This document shows, in pieces, positions 8,738 to 16,812 of a stretch of DNA of 64,000 nucleotides. The number at the start of each line of letters is the position of its first letter. Position 1 is the stretch's first letter. The DNA comes from Cellvibrio sp. KY-YJ-3 (GTDB taxonomy: Bacteria; Pseudomonadota; Gammaproteobacteria; Pseudomonadales; Cellvibrionaceae), in assembly GCF_008806955.1 (NCBI RefSeq), contig NZ_CP031727.1:930001-994000 (forward strand), written 5' to 3'. A program made the translations under genes and the position numbers. Below the pieces are notes generated by a model, which had not been told where the DNA came from, searched no databases, and saw nothing but the letters and a program-made list of their open reading frames with translations.

Positions 8738-9892
8738 CTAGCCAAATATATCCAACTGCCCGGTACCGGTTTTGGCGGCAGGCGGAATGCTCAGCGGTTT
8801 GCGAAACTGGCTGCAATCCAGCTGCACAAAACGCCCGCTTTTGTTCAGGCCATAGCGTTTGAGCGCCTTGGCAAAACGCTGGCGGATCATATCTGCCCAC
8901 AGCCCTTCGCCGCGCATACGGGTGGCGAAGTTGGCGTCGTAATCCTTGCCGCCGCGCATATCGCGAATGCGATTCATCACCCGCTGCGCCCGCTCGGGGA
9001 AGTGGGTTTGCAGCCATTGCTGGAACAGCGGGTTTACCTCCCAAGGTAGGCGTAGCACGGTGTAGCCTGCGGCGGTTGCGCCCGCACTGGCTGCCGCTTG
9101 CATGACCTTTTCCAGCTCCTGTTCGGTGATAAACGGAATTACTGGCGCCACACTGACCAGCACTGGAATGCCGGCTTGCGCCAGTTTTTCAATGGTTTGT
9201 AAACGCCGGGTGGGCGATGCCGCCCGCGGTTCAAGGCTGCGCGCAATGCGGTGATCGAGCGTGGTAATGGTGATTGCCGCCGCGAGCAGATTGCGCTCGG
9301 CCATAGGTTTGAGCAAATCCAGATCCCGCTCAATCAGTGCTGATTTGGTGATTATCCCCACCGGATGCCGGCATTCATCTAATACCTCCAGACACTGGCG
9401 GGTGATGCGCAACGCCCGTTCCACCGGCTGATAGGCATCGGTATTAATGCCCAGCGCAATCGGGCTGGGCTGATACTGGTGATGGGCGAGTTCGCGGCGC
9501 AGCAATTCCGGCGCGTTGGTTTTGGCGTAGAGCCGGGTCTCAAAATCCAGCCCCGGCGACAGCCCTAAATAGGCGTGGGTGGGGCGCGCAAAACAGTAGA
9601 CACAACCGTGTTCGCAGCCGCGATAGGGGTTAAGCGACACACTAAACGGCAAATCCGGCGACTGGTTGCGGCTGAGAATCGTCTTGGCGAGTTCGGCTGT
9701 GACACTGGTGTTGAGCGCGGGGTTGATATCGGTATCGTCGCTGTAAGCGACCCAGCCGTCATCGACGGTTTCAATCAGTTGGGTTTCAAAGCGCCCCGCC
9801 ATATTGCTCACCGCGCCCCGCCCTTTAATCGCCTGCAAGGGTTTTTCGATCCAGGGGGCGGGGTCGCTAAACTCCGGATAATCGCTGGTCAT
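8738..9892 (-). CDS. PA0069-family radical SAM protein (SplB-like)
   Basis: A 384-residue radical SAM enzyme. The [4Fe-4S] cluster motif is CEHGCVYC (Cys93, Cys97, Cys100), preceded by the family sequence NPYRGCEHG. It belongs to the group annotated as PA0069-like or Rv2578c-like, related to spore photoproduct lyase (COG1533, DNA repair photolyase). No reaction is established for this subgroup. GAGG lies 7 bases before the ATG. A near-perfect LexA operator lies 15 bp upstream of the start codon, which places the gene in the SOS response and fits a DNA-repair or damage-tolerance role (inference). It stands alone with no operon partner. Confidence 0.88.
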   Translation of the reverse strand: MTSDYPEFSDPAPWIEKPLQAIKGRGAVSNMAGRFETQLIETVDDGWVAYSDDTDINPALNTSVTAELAKTILSRNQSPDLPFSVSLNPYRGCEHGCVYCFARPTHAYLGLSPGLDFETRLYAKTNAPELLRRELAHHQYQPSPIALGINTDAYQPVERALRITRQCLEVLDECRHPVGIITKSALIERDLDLLKPMAERNLLAAAITITTLDHRIARSLEPRAASPTRRLQTIEKLAQAGIPVLVSVAPVIPFITEQELEKVMQAAASAGATAAGYTVLRLPWEVNPLFQQWLQTHFPERAQRVMNRIRDMRGGKDYDANFATRMRGEGLWADMIRQRFAKALKRYGLNKSGRFVQLDCSQFRKPLSIPPAAKTGTGQLDIFG

Positions 9893-9906
9893 GGCCGCAC
9901 CTCAAA

Positions 9907-9926
9907 TACTGTATAAATAAACAGTA
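9907..9926. promoter_or_regulatory. LexA (SOS) box
   Basis: The sequence is TACTGTATAAATAAACAGTA. It fits the gammaproteobacterial LexA consensus CTGT-N8-ACAG with the preferred AT-rich centre and flanking TA. It sits 15 bp upstream of the radical SAM start codon at 9892, where bound LexA would overlap the promoter. The other neighbour, the lipoprotein gene at 10067, starts 140 bp away and has its own ECF-type promoter. Confidence 0.85.
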
Positions 9927-10004
9927 ATCTTGAGCGCGAATTGGCGCTTTGGCAAGCCTTGACGATTCGTTAGTCGCCTTTGATTTAACAAAAATGATTT
10001 CCCC

Positions 10005-10030
10005 TGCAACCTTTTCAAGCATTGCCCGTA
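10005..10030 (+). promoter_or_regulatory. ECF-sigma-type promoter of the YxFxxD lipoprotein
   Basis: TGCAAC (10005-10010) and CGTA (10027-10030) are separated by exactly 16 bp. AAC in the -35 and CGT in the -10 element are hallmarks of ECF promoters. The same pair with the same 16-bp spacing stands upstream of the ECF sigma gene at 16767-16792. The -10 ends 36 nt before the start codon at 10067, consistent with a transcript start near 10036. Confidence 0.65.
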
Positions 10031-10066
10031 AGTTCCTCCGACAACCAAATCCCAGGAGGAATTACC

Positions 10067-11488
10067 ATGAACCCGCTTACTCGCACATCTTATCGCGCCT
10101 TGTTAATGGCGCTTTCCTGCACTGCCCTACTCAGCGCCTGTGGTGGCGGAGGCGGTAGCGGTGGAGGTGGTGGCTATTCATCCACGCCCGGCAGCACGGC
10201 CTACTCCAGTGTGGTCGCCAGTTCCATCGCACCCAGTAGTACACCGGCCAGTTCGGTCGCGCCCAGCAGTACGCCTTTATCCAGCGAACCTGCATCCAGT
10301 GCGCCGGCTTCAAGCTCGGTAGTATCCAGTTCAGCGTCATCCAGCTCGGTGGCACCGGCATTGGTACCGCCCGTGGTATTAATCGATAGCCAGCTCAATA
10401 GTGCCGATGGCGATTATTTTGTCGCAAGCGGTGAGGTGTTGGTGGGCATACCCGAGGATTCCGGCAACACCAGTTTTGTCGCGCAGCTACAGAATCGCAC
10501 CGGTTTTAGCCTCTACACCTTTGCCAATGACACCACCGGTGTGTCCAACTGCAGCGGTACTTGTCTGGCCAATTGGCCGCCGCTGTTAGCCAACCCGGGC
10601 GATGAAGCCAGCGCACCCTATTCGATTATTGAGCGCAGCATGGGCACCGCGGGCCCGGCATTGCAGTGGGCCTACCAAGGCCAACCATTGTACTTTTTTA
10701 TTGGCGATACCAATGCGGGTGAAACCACTGGCAAAGCCATCCCCAACTGGTTGCTTGCACGACCAATGCCTACCCGGATTGTTGCCAACGCCACACTCGG
10801 TAGTCATCTCGCGGCAGCAGGCAGTGTGAAATTGGCGATGCCGGTCGACGGCGCCGAGCAAACCAGCACCGCCGAGCGCAACGGTTTTACGCTTTATACC
10901 TTTGACAATGACACCGCCGGCGTCAGCAATTGTTCCGGTACCTGCCTCACCAACTGGCCAGCGTTAATCGCCCATACCGGCGCAATTGCCACCGCACCCT
11001 ACAGTTTGGTGCAGCGCGCCAGCGGTGAAATGCAGTGGGCACTGAACGGCATGCCGCTCTACTTTTTTGCGGGCGATACCCAAGCCGGTCAAACCAATGG
11101 TGAAGCAATCGGCAATAACTGGTTTGTGGCGCGCACGCCTTCCGTTGCAGTGAATAATCACCCCACCAAAAACCGCTTGCTGGTTGCTCACGGCAATATC
11201 ATCACGGCGGCTGGTGCGGCGGATAACTCCCGCCTCGATTTCACCCTCTACACCTTTGACGACGATACCCCCGGTGTCACTACCTGCTTTGGCGCTTGCC
11301 TCGCTGCCTGGCCTGCACTTTATGCACCGGCGGATGCACAAGCGTTTGGCGATTTCACCGTGATCATGCGCGATGAAACTTCCAAACAATGGGCTTACAA
11401 GGGTTTACCGCTCTACTTCTTTGTCGGCGATAGCGCACCCGGCCACGTCACCGGCGAATACACCGATTGGACTATCGCGCGGCCATAA
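10067..11488 (+). CDS. Surface lipoprotein with three YxFxxD (COG4315-type) repeats
   Basis: A 473-residue predicted lipoprotein: lipobox LLSAC with Cys25, then a polyglycine stretch and a Ser/Pro/Ala linker to about residue 100. Three repeats of roughly 85 residues follow (about 146-233, 274-357 and 390-473). Each has an LYTFxxD motif, a Cys-x(3-4)-Cys pair followed by a Trp-Pro (C-SGTCL-NWP type) and a WAYxGxPLYFFxGD element. This is the secreted-repeat lipoprotein family (PF03640/COG4315). Its biochemical role is not established. ATG 10067 has an AGGAGGA site 6 bases upstream and is chosen over an upstream in-frame codon. The shared ECF-type promoter ties it to the sigma factor operon at 13.5-16.7 kb. 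A strong terminator follows the stop. Confidence 0.85.
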   Translation: MNPLTRTSYRALLMALSCTALLSACGGGGGSGGGGGYSSTPGSTAYSSVVASSIAPSSTPASSVAPSSTPLSSEPASSAPASSSVVSSSASSSSVAPALVPPVVLIDSQLNSADGDYFVASGEVLVGIPEDSGNTSFVAQLQNRTGFSLYTFANDTTGVSNCSGTCLANWPPLLANPGDEASAPYSIIERSMGTAGPALQWAYQGQPLYFFIGDTNAGETTGKAIPNWLLARPMPTRIVANATLGSHLAAAGSVKLAMPVDGAEQTSTAERNGFTLYTFDNDTAGVSNCSGTCLTNWPALIAHTGAIATAPYSLVQRASGEMQWALNGMPLYFFAGDTQAGQTNGEAIGNNWFVARTPSVAVNNHPTKNRLLVAHGNIITAAGAADNSRLDFTLYTFDDDTPGVTTCFGACLAAWPALYAPADAQAFGDFTVIMRDETSKQWAYKGLPLYFFVGDSAPGHVTGEYTDWTIARP

Positions 11489-11494
11489 AAAATC

Positions 11495-11532
11495 GGGCAC
11501 TGCACATTTTTGCAGTGCCCGTTTTGCTTTTT
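11495..11532 (+). terminator. Rho-independent terminator after the repeat lipoprotein
   Basis: A perfect 10-bp stem GGGCACTGCA / TGCAGTGCCC with a 6-nt loop, followed by GTTTTGCTTTTT. It starts 7 nt after the stop codon, so the cytochrome gene downstream is either expressed by read-through or has its own promoter. Confidence 0.88.
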
Positions 11533-11573
11533 AGGCTACGACGCAATCAATAAAAAGAGGAGCAGACAAGATC

Positions 11574-12380
11574 ATGAAATTATTATTTTTTGCACTGGCA
11601 ATCGCGATGTTAACCGCCTGCGGCGCCGGTTCCGGCGAAGGGTTAAATGAACAGGGATTACCCAGCACCAGTAGTAGCGGAAGTAGCAGTAGCGCCGCTG
11701 ATGATGGGGTTACGCTGGCACAATTACAGCAAACCATTTTTGGTGCGATTTGCACCAACTGCCATACCGGCGCCAATGCCCCGCGCGGTTTGCGTTTGGA
11801 TTCGGAAGAAAATTCCTACGCGTTTTTAGTGAATCGCAGCGCCGATGAAATCCCCACCCTGATGCGTGTTAATCCCGGCAACCCGGATGAAAGTTATTTG
11901 ATAAAAAAATTGGAAGGTGCTGCCGATATTGTTGGCGCGCGTATGCCGCTCGGTGGCCCCTTTTTATCGCAAGAACAAATTGATCAAGTGCGCAGCTGGA
12001 TCGCCAATGGTGCCCCGCGGGTTGGCAGCGGTGCCGCGACTACCAAAGTAGCGCGCGCCAGTACCCAAAAAACCAATAACCAAATCACCGTGGAATTACT
12101 GTTTAGCCGCGCGCTGCAATTTGAATCCATTGCGTCGGAAAGCATTTCTATTTTTTATCACACGCTGAGCGAACATCAGGCGGTGGAAGATTTTTCCCTG
12201 CTGCTTAACGATCAAACACTTTATATAACCCTTAACAATATTCCTGCACAGGCGATTCAAGTGGAAGTGATTATTCACGACCGCGAATTGCAGCAACTGC
12301 TCGATCACCAGTATCAAGTCGTCGATGGTGATGCCGATGAAATTCAGGGTGGAGGTTATCGCTATGTTTATACACTGTAA
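11574..12380 (+). CDS. Mono-haem c-type cytochrome lipoprotein
   Basis: A 268-residue predicted lipoprotein: lipobox MLTAC with Cys16, then a Ser/Gly linker to about residue 42. Residues 47-135 resemble a planctomycete-type cytochrome domain: a single CTNCH haem-binding motif (Cys60, Cys63, His64), GLRLD further on and a late Met in RMPLGGPFLS that could serve as distal ligand. Residues 145-268 form a beta-rich domain of unknown family. The protein should be haemylated in the periplasm and anchored to a membrane. The stop overlaps the start of the next gene, which encodes an outer-membrane barrel with its own haem motif, so the two are probably co-translated and may act together in electron transfer (inference). 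Confidence 0.78.
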   Translation: MKLLFFALAIAMLTACGAGSGEGLNEQGLPSTSSSGSSSSAADDGVTLAQLQQTIFGAICTNCHTGANAPRGLRLDSEENSYAFLVNRSADEIPTLMRVNPGNPDESYLIKKLEGAADIVGARMPLGGPFLSQEQIDQVRSWIANGAPRVGSGAATTKVARASTQKTNNQITVELLFSRALQFESIASESISIFYHTLSEHQAVEDFSLLLNDQTLYITLNNIPAQAIQVEVIIHDRELQQLLDHQYQVVDGDADEIQGGGYRYVYTL

Positions 12381-13464
12381 AAAAATTATCGCTGCTGGTG
12401 CCGCGCTGTTGTTGTGCCTGTTGGCAAATACAGCCGCTGCAGAACCCTATCTGGCGGTGAAAAATAATGTGCAATGTTCCGCCTGCCATACCAACCCGGC
12501 GGGTGGTGGTGCACGCACAACCTATGGCGCCTGGTATGGTACGCATCAGCTACCGCAAACGGCGGGCAGCCTGAATTTATTTGATGCGGGAAAGTTGGGT
12601 GAAACACTGCGCATCGGCGCTGACCTGCGCACTAACTATTACCAATCAGATCGCGATGAAGCTGAAGACGCGCGCGGTTTTGAAACCCAATCCGGCCAGC
12701 TCTATGTGGTATTGCAACCCAAAGACTCGCGCTTTGCACTCTACATTGATGAACAAATTGCTCCCGGCGGTGCGCTGAATCGCGAAGCGTTTATTCTTAC
12801 CAAATTAAATGGCCAGCACTTTTTAAAAGCGGGCCGCATTATGTTGCCCTATGGAATTCGATTGGAGGACGACAGCGCTTTTATCCGTCAGGCCAGCGGT
12901 TTCAATTTTGATACCGGCGATAACGGCGTAGAACTGGGTTTGCAGTACAGCAAAACCCTGTTTAATTTTGCCATTAGCAATGGCAGCAGCGGGCTCAACA
13001 ATGACGATAAAAATTTGCAGTTTTTATCGCGTGCGGAATACCTGGGCAGCAATTGGCGAATTGGTGCAACCGCGTTATATAACGATGCTGAAGCCGGTGC
13101 GCGCACCCAAGCGAATGTGTTTGGTGGATTTGTCTGGCAAGGTTTTGTATTTCTCGCCGAGGCAGATTTAATTAAAGACGAATCTATTGAAAACATTTCC
13201 GGCGAATATCAACAGCAGCGTGTGGGTTTGCTGGAAGTGAACCGCGAAATCAGCAAAGGTTATAACGTCAAACTCACCACCGAGTTTTTGGATCCGGACA
13301 CCAATATCGATGAAAACCACCGCGTGCGGCACTCATTATTATTGGAGTACACACCCTTTGCCAACTTGCAAATTCGCGGCGGCCTGCGCCAAGGCGATGA
13401 CATTCCCCAGCGCGCTACAGGGAATTATCTGGATATGTTTGCGCAGTTGCATTTTTATTATTGA
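12364..13464 (+). CDS. Outer-membrane beta-barrel with N-terminal haem c motif
   Basis: A 366-residue protein with a signal peptide (cleavage after TAAA, about residue 26). A short domain with one CSACH motif (Cys38, Cys41, His42) is followed by TNPAGGG. The remaining ~300 residues alternate polar and hydrophobic in the manner of a beta-barrel and end in HFYY, with a C-terminal aromatic as for BAM-assembled proteins. The ATG at 12364 has GGAGG 8 bases upstream and overlaps the upstream stop, so it is preferred to the ATG-like codon at 12325. No named family was recognised with certainty. The haem-plus-barrel layout recalls porin-cytochrome conduits, but with one haem it cannot on its own span a membrane as a wire. 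Confidence 0.72.
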   Translation: MFIHCKKIIAAGAALLLCLLANTAAAEPYLAVKNNVQCSACHTNPAGGGARTTYGAWYGTHQLPQTAGSLNLFDAGKLGETLRIGADLRTNYYQSDRDEAEDARGFETQSGQLYVVLQPKDSRFALYIDEQIAPGGALNREAFILTKLNGQHFLKAGRIMLPYGIRLEDDSAFIRQASGFNFDTGDNGVELGLQYSKTLFNFAISNGSSGLNNDDKNLQFLSRAEYLGSNWRIGATALYNDAEAGARTQANVFGGFVWQGFVFLAEADLIKDESIENISGEYQQQRVGLLEVNREISKGYNVKLTTEFLDPDTNIDENHRVRHSLLLEYTPFANLQIRGGLRQGDDIPQRATGNYLDMFAQLHFYY

Positions 13465-13479
13465 TGGAAATAGTTAGAG

Positions 13480-13512
13480 CTGGATACCTGCGAACGCAGG
13501 TATCCAGTTTTT
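13480..13512. repeat. REP-like palindrome acting as a terminator
   Basis: A perfect 13-bp stem CTGGATACCTGCG / CGCAGGTATCCAG around AA, followed by TTTTTAA on the + strand. It sits between convergent genes (barrel protein and porin) and can terminate the first. The same core recurs at 16813-16840 and, with CCCGCGAACGCGGG, at 52578-52603. Confidence 0.8.
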
Positions 13513-13518
13513 AATCAA

Positions 13519-14733
13519 TCACAAATTAAACGCATAATCCAAATAAACCTTGCGCACCGAACCCGAATCGCCTTCAGGTTCAAAATTGGCGAGGCGCAGT
13601 GCAATGCTGTGTTTGCGATTGGGTTTGTAGACAAAATCCACATCCAATTCACGGCCGATGTTATTGCCCGCCACATCATCTTTAAAAAAGTGATAAGAGA
13701 TTTCTACCCGCAGGGGTGAGGCGCGCCATAATAAGCCGAGTGAAAAATTGCGCACGCCGCTATTGGGCGTGTTGCCTATTTCATCGGCCCAGCCTTCAAA
13801 ATCGTGATTGGAACCCAAGGGGGTAATAAACGCCGCGCCATTATTTGCACCGAGAATTTCGTAACGCGTGCTCAATTCCCAGCTGTTAAACCCGAAGCCG
13901 AGATCGAGCAAATAATAAGGCAAGCTTTCCGCATGGAGTTCAAAACGATTTTGTTGCGCGGCTTCAATTTGCACGCGGTATTTTATGCGGCGGGCTTTGT
14001 AGTTGAGGTTGTAGTTCACACCAACCGTATTATTGGATGCGCTGGGCATGTCCCGGTTGTCGATGCGATAGGCATAACCCACCACGCGGGTGTAGTCCCA
14101 CTCATTCCATTCAAGCCGGGTGAGGTGGCTATGGTGTTGGTGATCGCCAAAAAACGCGCTGTCTGGTGAGCTATTGCCGTTGCCGTTGCCGTAATCGTGT
14201 TCGGGTTGCGAATTTTTTCCATCAGCATCCTCACCAAAAATACGGTTGGCATTGGCGATATAGCTGTAGGTAAAGTTTGAATTGCTGGCGAGTTTAAATT
14301 TGCCCAGTAGTGCATCAAAGGTTTGTTCGTTTTGCCAAAAACCATTGCCGCCAATAAAACGCTGGTTGTCAAAATTAATACGCTGGCGACCGAGATGAAT
14401 AGCGGCAGCGTCCAAGTCTAGCGATAAAAACGCTTGATTCAGGTCCACGCCATCGGGGTCGGGAATTAAGGGCTGATTATTAAAACGCGCACCATCGCTG
14501 TGATCATTTTTATAGGCAGTGCCGACCGCGTCCACTTCCACCATTGAATGGAAAATATCACTCCACTCAGATGCCACCGAACCACGCAATAATAGGGATG
14601 CTGCCTGGCCGGAATTGTCCGCGTCAACATAGGCGTAGCGCGCGCGGCTGCCCCAATCCCATTCATGTTCACCGCTTGCCACTGCACAGGGCGCCACACT
14701 GATTGCCAGTAAACTTGCTGCTAATAATCTCAC
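13519..14733 (-). CDS. Outer-membrane porin, alginate-export-like
   Basis: A 404-residue protein with a signal peptide (cleavage near AVASG, residue 20) and a beta-barrel pattern throughout, ending in DYAFNL. The stretch HLGRQRINFDNQRFIGGNGF is typical of the alginate-export/AlgE-like porin domain (PF13372), whose members form 16-18-stranded barrels passing anionic carbohydrates or small organic molecules. It is the last gene of an apparent operon led by an ECF sigma factor, anti-sigma factor and LRR lipoprotein, 18 bp downstream of the LRR gene. The substrate is unknown; alginate itself is not implied because no alg genes are nearby. Confidence 0.8.
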   Translation of the reverse strand: MRLLAASLLAISVAPCAVASGEHEWDWGSRARYAYVDADNSGQAASLLLRGSVASEWSDIFHSMVEVDAVGTAYKNDHSDGARFNNQPLIPDPDGVDLNQAFLSLDLDAAAIHLGRQRINFDNQRFIGGNGFWQNEQTFDALLGKFKLASNSNFTYSYIANANRIFGEDADGKNSQPEHDYGNGNGNSSPDSAFFGDHQHHSHLTRLEWNEWDYTRVVGYAYRIDNRDMPSASNNTVGVNYNLNYKARRIKYRVQIEAAQQNRFELHAESLPYYLLDLGFGFNSWELSTRYEILGANNGAAFITPLGSNHDFEGWADEIGNTPNSGVRNFSLGLLWRASPLRVEISYHFFKDDVAGNNIGRELDVDFVYKPNRKHSIALRLANFEPEGDSGSVRKVYLDYAFNL

Positions 14734-14751
14734 GCTGTTACCTGCCTTTTA

Positions 14752-15405
14752 TTATTGCCAGTCTTCCGCATTGCCATCGTGTAAAAATGTCACGCCAGTG
14801 AGTTTATCCATTTCTTCATAGAGTGGGTCGGGCATGGGGTTTTGTCGCGCGTCCATATATTTCAGTGCAGGCAAGTGATAAATATCCACATGCTCTACTG
14901 CATTATTAAACATGTAAATTTTTTCCAGCGCGGGTAAATCCCGATAGGTGAACTGCAGCAGTTTATTGTCGTTAATTTTTAGCAGTTTGAGTGTGGGTAG
15001 CGCGTTTAAGTCCAGCGCTGTCATTTTATTGCCAAAAATATATAACTCTTCCAGCGCTGGTAATTCGCCCAGGGTTACTTGGGTAATTTTATTTTTAGCG
15101 AGGTTGATATGGCGCAGCAGCGGCAATTTTTCCAGCGTCGCATCGGTCAGTTGGTTGTTGTAGAGCGATAATTTTTGCAGCTGGGTAAAGTGTTCGATGC
15201 CAGCAAGTGAGGTGATTTTTTTGGAGTGGCATTCAATCGCGGTAATATCGGCAAGGTTTTGCCAATTTTTTTTTGCCGCCAATGCCGCGACGCAATTTTT
15301 AAAGTTGGCATCTGTTAACGGCAAATCCAGCCCGTGACTACACGCGCTGGAGAAGGTGAATAACAAAGCTAACAATAGTTTCCGGGTCATGCGTTTTTTA
15401 GACAT
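14752..15405 (-). CDS. Short leucine-rich-repeat lipoprotein
   Basis: A 217-residue exported protein with a basic N-terminus, hydrophobic core and SSAC that could be a lipobox (Cys20 or nearby). About residues 60-200 are five to six leucine-rich repeats of the 20-22 residue SDS22-like kind: units such as LPLLRHINLAKNKITQVTLG and LPALEELYIFGNKMTALDLN. The start at 15405 is chosen because signal-peptide features begin there; the frame is open further upstream but overlaps the anti-sigma gene. It lies in the ECF operon and probably mediates protein-protein contact in the periplasm or at the surface. Partner unknown. Confidence 0.75.
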   Translation of the reverse strand: MSKKRMTRKLLLALLFTFSSACSHGLDLPLTDANFKNCVAALAAKKNWQNLADITAIECHSKKITSLAGIEHFTQLQKLSLYNNQLTDATLEKLPLLRHINLAKNKITQVTLGELPALEELYIFGNKMTALDLNALPTLKLLKINDNKLLQFTYRDLPALEKIYMFNNAVEHVDIYHLPALKYMDARQNPMPDPLYEEMDKLTGVTFLHDGNAEDWQ

Positions 15406-15439
15406 AGCAGCGCGCCGCAGGCAGGGAAGATAGGACGCA

Positions 15440-16177
15440 TTATATGGCCTTATCCACCTGCGCGAGGAGAACACAGACACCTTTTGCCAGCACGATTTCA
15501 CTCGGCTCATCCAGCGGTGAACCGCCTACATCCTCTTCCGTCAGAATCAGGTGCGAGGCGTCTTTAATCAAACGCCAATGGGCGACGGATAAGGGCAGTT
15601 GTTGGATATCAGTTTGCGCAAATACCCCGAGTGGCCGGACTTGGCCATCGCGTTTGGAAATCGCCCAGAGCTGCAGGTTTTTATCCTCCGCAATTTCTAC
15701 TGCTTCCCATTTCAACCACAGCTGCGCGCCACCGGTGGCGGTGAGTACGGTCAACTGCGCCGCGCCCGTTTCATTAGTCAGTACCGCGACATAATCGGCA
15801 TTGGGTTGCTGCATGAATTGTTGCAGCGGGTCGCGGGCGATTAACAGCCAGAGGCACACCGCGAGCATGACACTCGCAAAACCGGAGATACTCGGCCAGA
15901 GCCAGCTAAAACGCGGTGCTGTGCGCACCGGTGTTGGCTGCTGTAAGCGTGCTTCAATAGCGCGCCAGACTTCCGGTTCGGGGGTGATGCCCGTCTCGTG
16001 ATCGCTCAGGCTCATGAGTTCTTCTTCCCAAAAGCTGACCTGGGTTTGCAAGGCGCTATCGTCGCGCAGGCGCGCTTCAAACTGCTGGCGTTCAGCCCCG
16101 CGTAACACCCCCGAGACATAATCAAACGCGAGCAGTTTGTCGTCTAACGGTGAGTGTGGTGTTTTGCTTCCAGACAT
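15440..16177 (-). CDS. Anti-sigma factor (RskA-like)
   Basis: A 245-residue membrane protein. The N-terminal ~90 residues (AFDYVSGVLRGAERQQFEARL region) match the zinc-finger-like or anti-sigma domain of RskA/anti-sigma-K proteins, although the HxxxCxxC zinc motif is absent. One transmembrane helix lies at about residues 100-125 (GFASVMLAVCLWLLI), followed by a periplasmic RskA C-terminal domain of about 120 residues. It overlaps the sigma gene 3' end by 34 bp, the usual arrangement for sigma/anti-sigma pairs. By family, it sequesters its ECF factor at the membrane until a periplasmic signal triggers release by proteolysis. Confidence 0.87.
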   Translation of the reverse strand: MSGSKTPHSPLDDKLLAFDYVSGVLRGAERQQFEARLRDDSALQTQVSFWEEELMSLSDHETGITPEPEVWRAIEARLQQPTPVRTAPRFSWLWPSISGFASVMLAVCLWLLIARDPLQQFMQQPNADYVAVLTNETGAAQLTVLTATGGAQLWLKWEAVEIAEDKNLQLWAISKRDGQVRPLGVFAQTDIQQLPLSVAHWRLIKDASHLILTEEDVGGSPLDEPSEIVLAKGVCVLLAQVDKAI

Positions 16178-16728
16178 AGTTTTAACCTTTCGGCGCCGCG
16201 ATGGAGCCAGGATTTAACGGTGTTGCTATTGGTGGCGAACTGTTCCGCAATCTGCTCGCGGGTATAGCCATACAAATAGGCTAGCTCAATACTGTGTTTG
16301 ATCTTGTCGCCCAGGGTGGTCAGGCACTGGTGCAGGTGAAAGCGCAATTGACCCGCTGCGGCACTGGTTTCCGGTTCATCGCCACCGGGCAGTTCGTTCA
16401 AATCCTCATGCCAGTGATCCAGTTTGCGGTTGATACGCACTTCCTTATCCAGCCGATCCAAGGCCCGGTAGCGCACGATACTGGCCATCCAGGTCAGTGG
16501 TCGCGCGAGCTGCGGCCGGTAACTGGAAGCGTTGTTCCAAATTTGCAAAAACGCCTCCTGTAATACCTCATTGCCCAGTTCCCGCGACTGCAAAATGCGT
16601 TGGGCGACGGCGTTCAAATAGGGGCTGACCCGCTCAAACAACTGCTTGAGCGCGGCCTGGTCGCGCAGGGCGCAGCGGGCGATGAGGTTGATGAGCTCCT
16701 CGTCCTGATGTGGGTTGGTGTCAGTCAT
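16144..16728 (-). CDS. ECF-family RNA polymerase sigma factor
   Basis: A 194-residue sigma factor. Region 2 (about 30-95) includes VLQEAFLQIWNNASSYRPQL, and region 4 (about 135-190) has the helix-turn-helix YGYTREQIAEQFATNSNTVK. The size and the RskA-like partner place it in the SigK/ECF19-like sort. The start at 16728 has GAGG 12 bases upstream; the in-frame ATG at 16740 is an alternative. The gene leads an operon of anti-sigma, LRR lipoprotein and porin. A TGCAAC-N16-CGTA element upstream, shared with the repeat lipoprotein at 10067, suggests autoregulation and a small local regulon. Confidence 0.92.
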   Translation of the reverse strand: MTDTNPHQDEELINLIARCALRDQAALKQLFERVSPYLNAVAQRILQSRELGNEVLQEAFLQIWNNASSYRPQLARPLTWMASIVRYRALDRLDKEVRINRKLDHWHEDLNELPGGDEPETSAAAGQLRFHLHQCLTTLGDKIKHSIELAYLYGYTREQIAEQFATNSNTVKSWLHRGAERLKLCLEAKHHTHR

Positions 16729-16766
16729 GCGGGATTGCATCCTCAATTATTGTGCTTAATCCCAAC

Positions 16767-16792
16767 TACGGGTTTGCGGCGGAAAAGTTGCA
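16767..16792 (-). promoter_or_regulatory. ECF-type promoter of the sigma/anti-sigma operon
   Basis: On the minus strand TGCAAC (16792-16787) and CGTA (16770-16767) are separated by 16 bp, identical in both hexamer and spacing to the element at 10005-10030. The -10 ends 38 nt before the sigma start codon at 16728, again matching the other site (36 nt). The identical geometry is what makes a shared ECF promoter plausible. Confidence 0.65.
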
Positions 16793-16812
16793 GCTAACTT
16801 AATACAATTTAT

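Noticed and set aside
8738-9892. Assignment of the radical SAM protein as a genuine spore photoproduct lyase
   Set aside because: The cysteine motif is CxxxCxxC as in the family, but the organism is not a spore former and the PA0069 group lacks a demonstrated activity.
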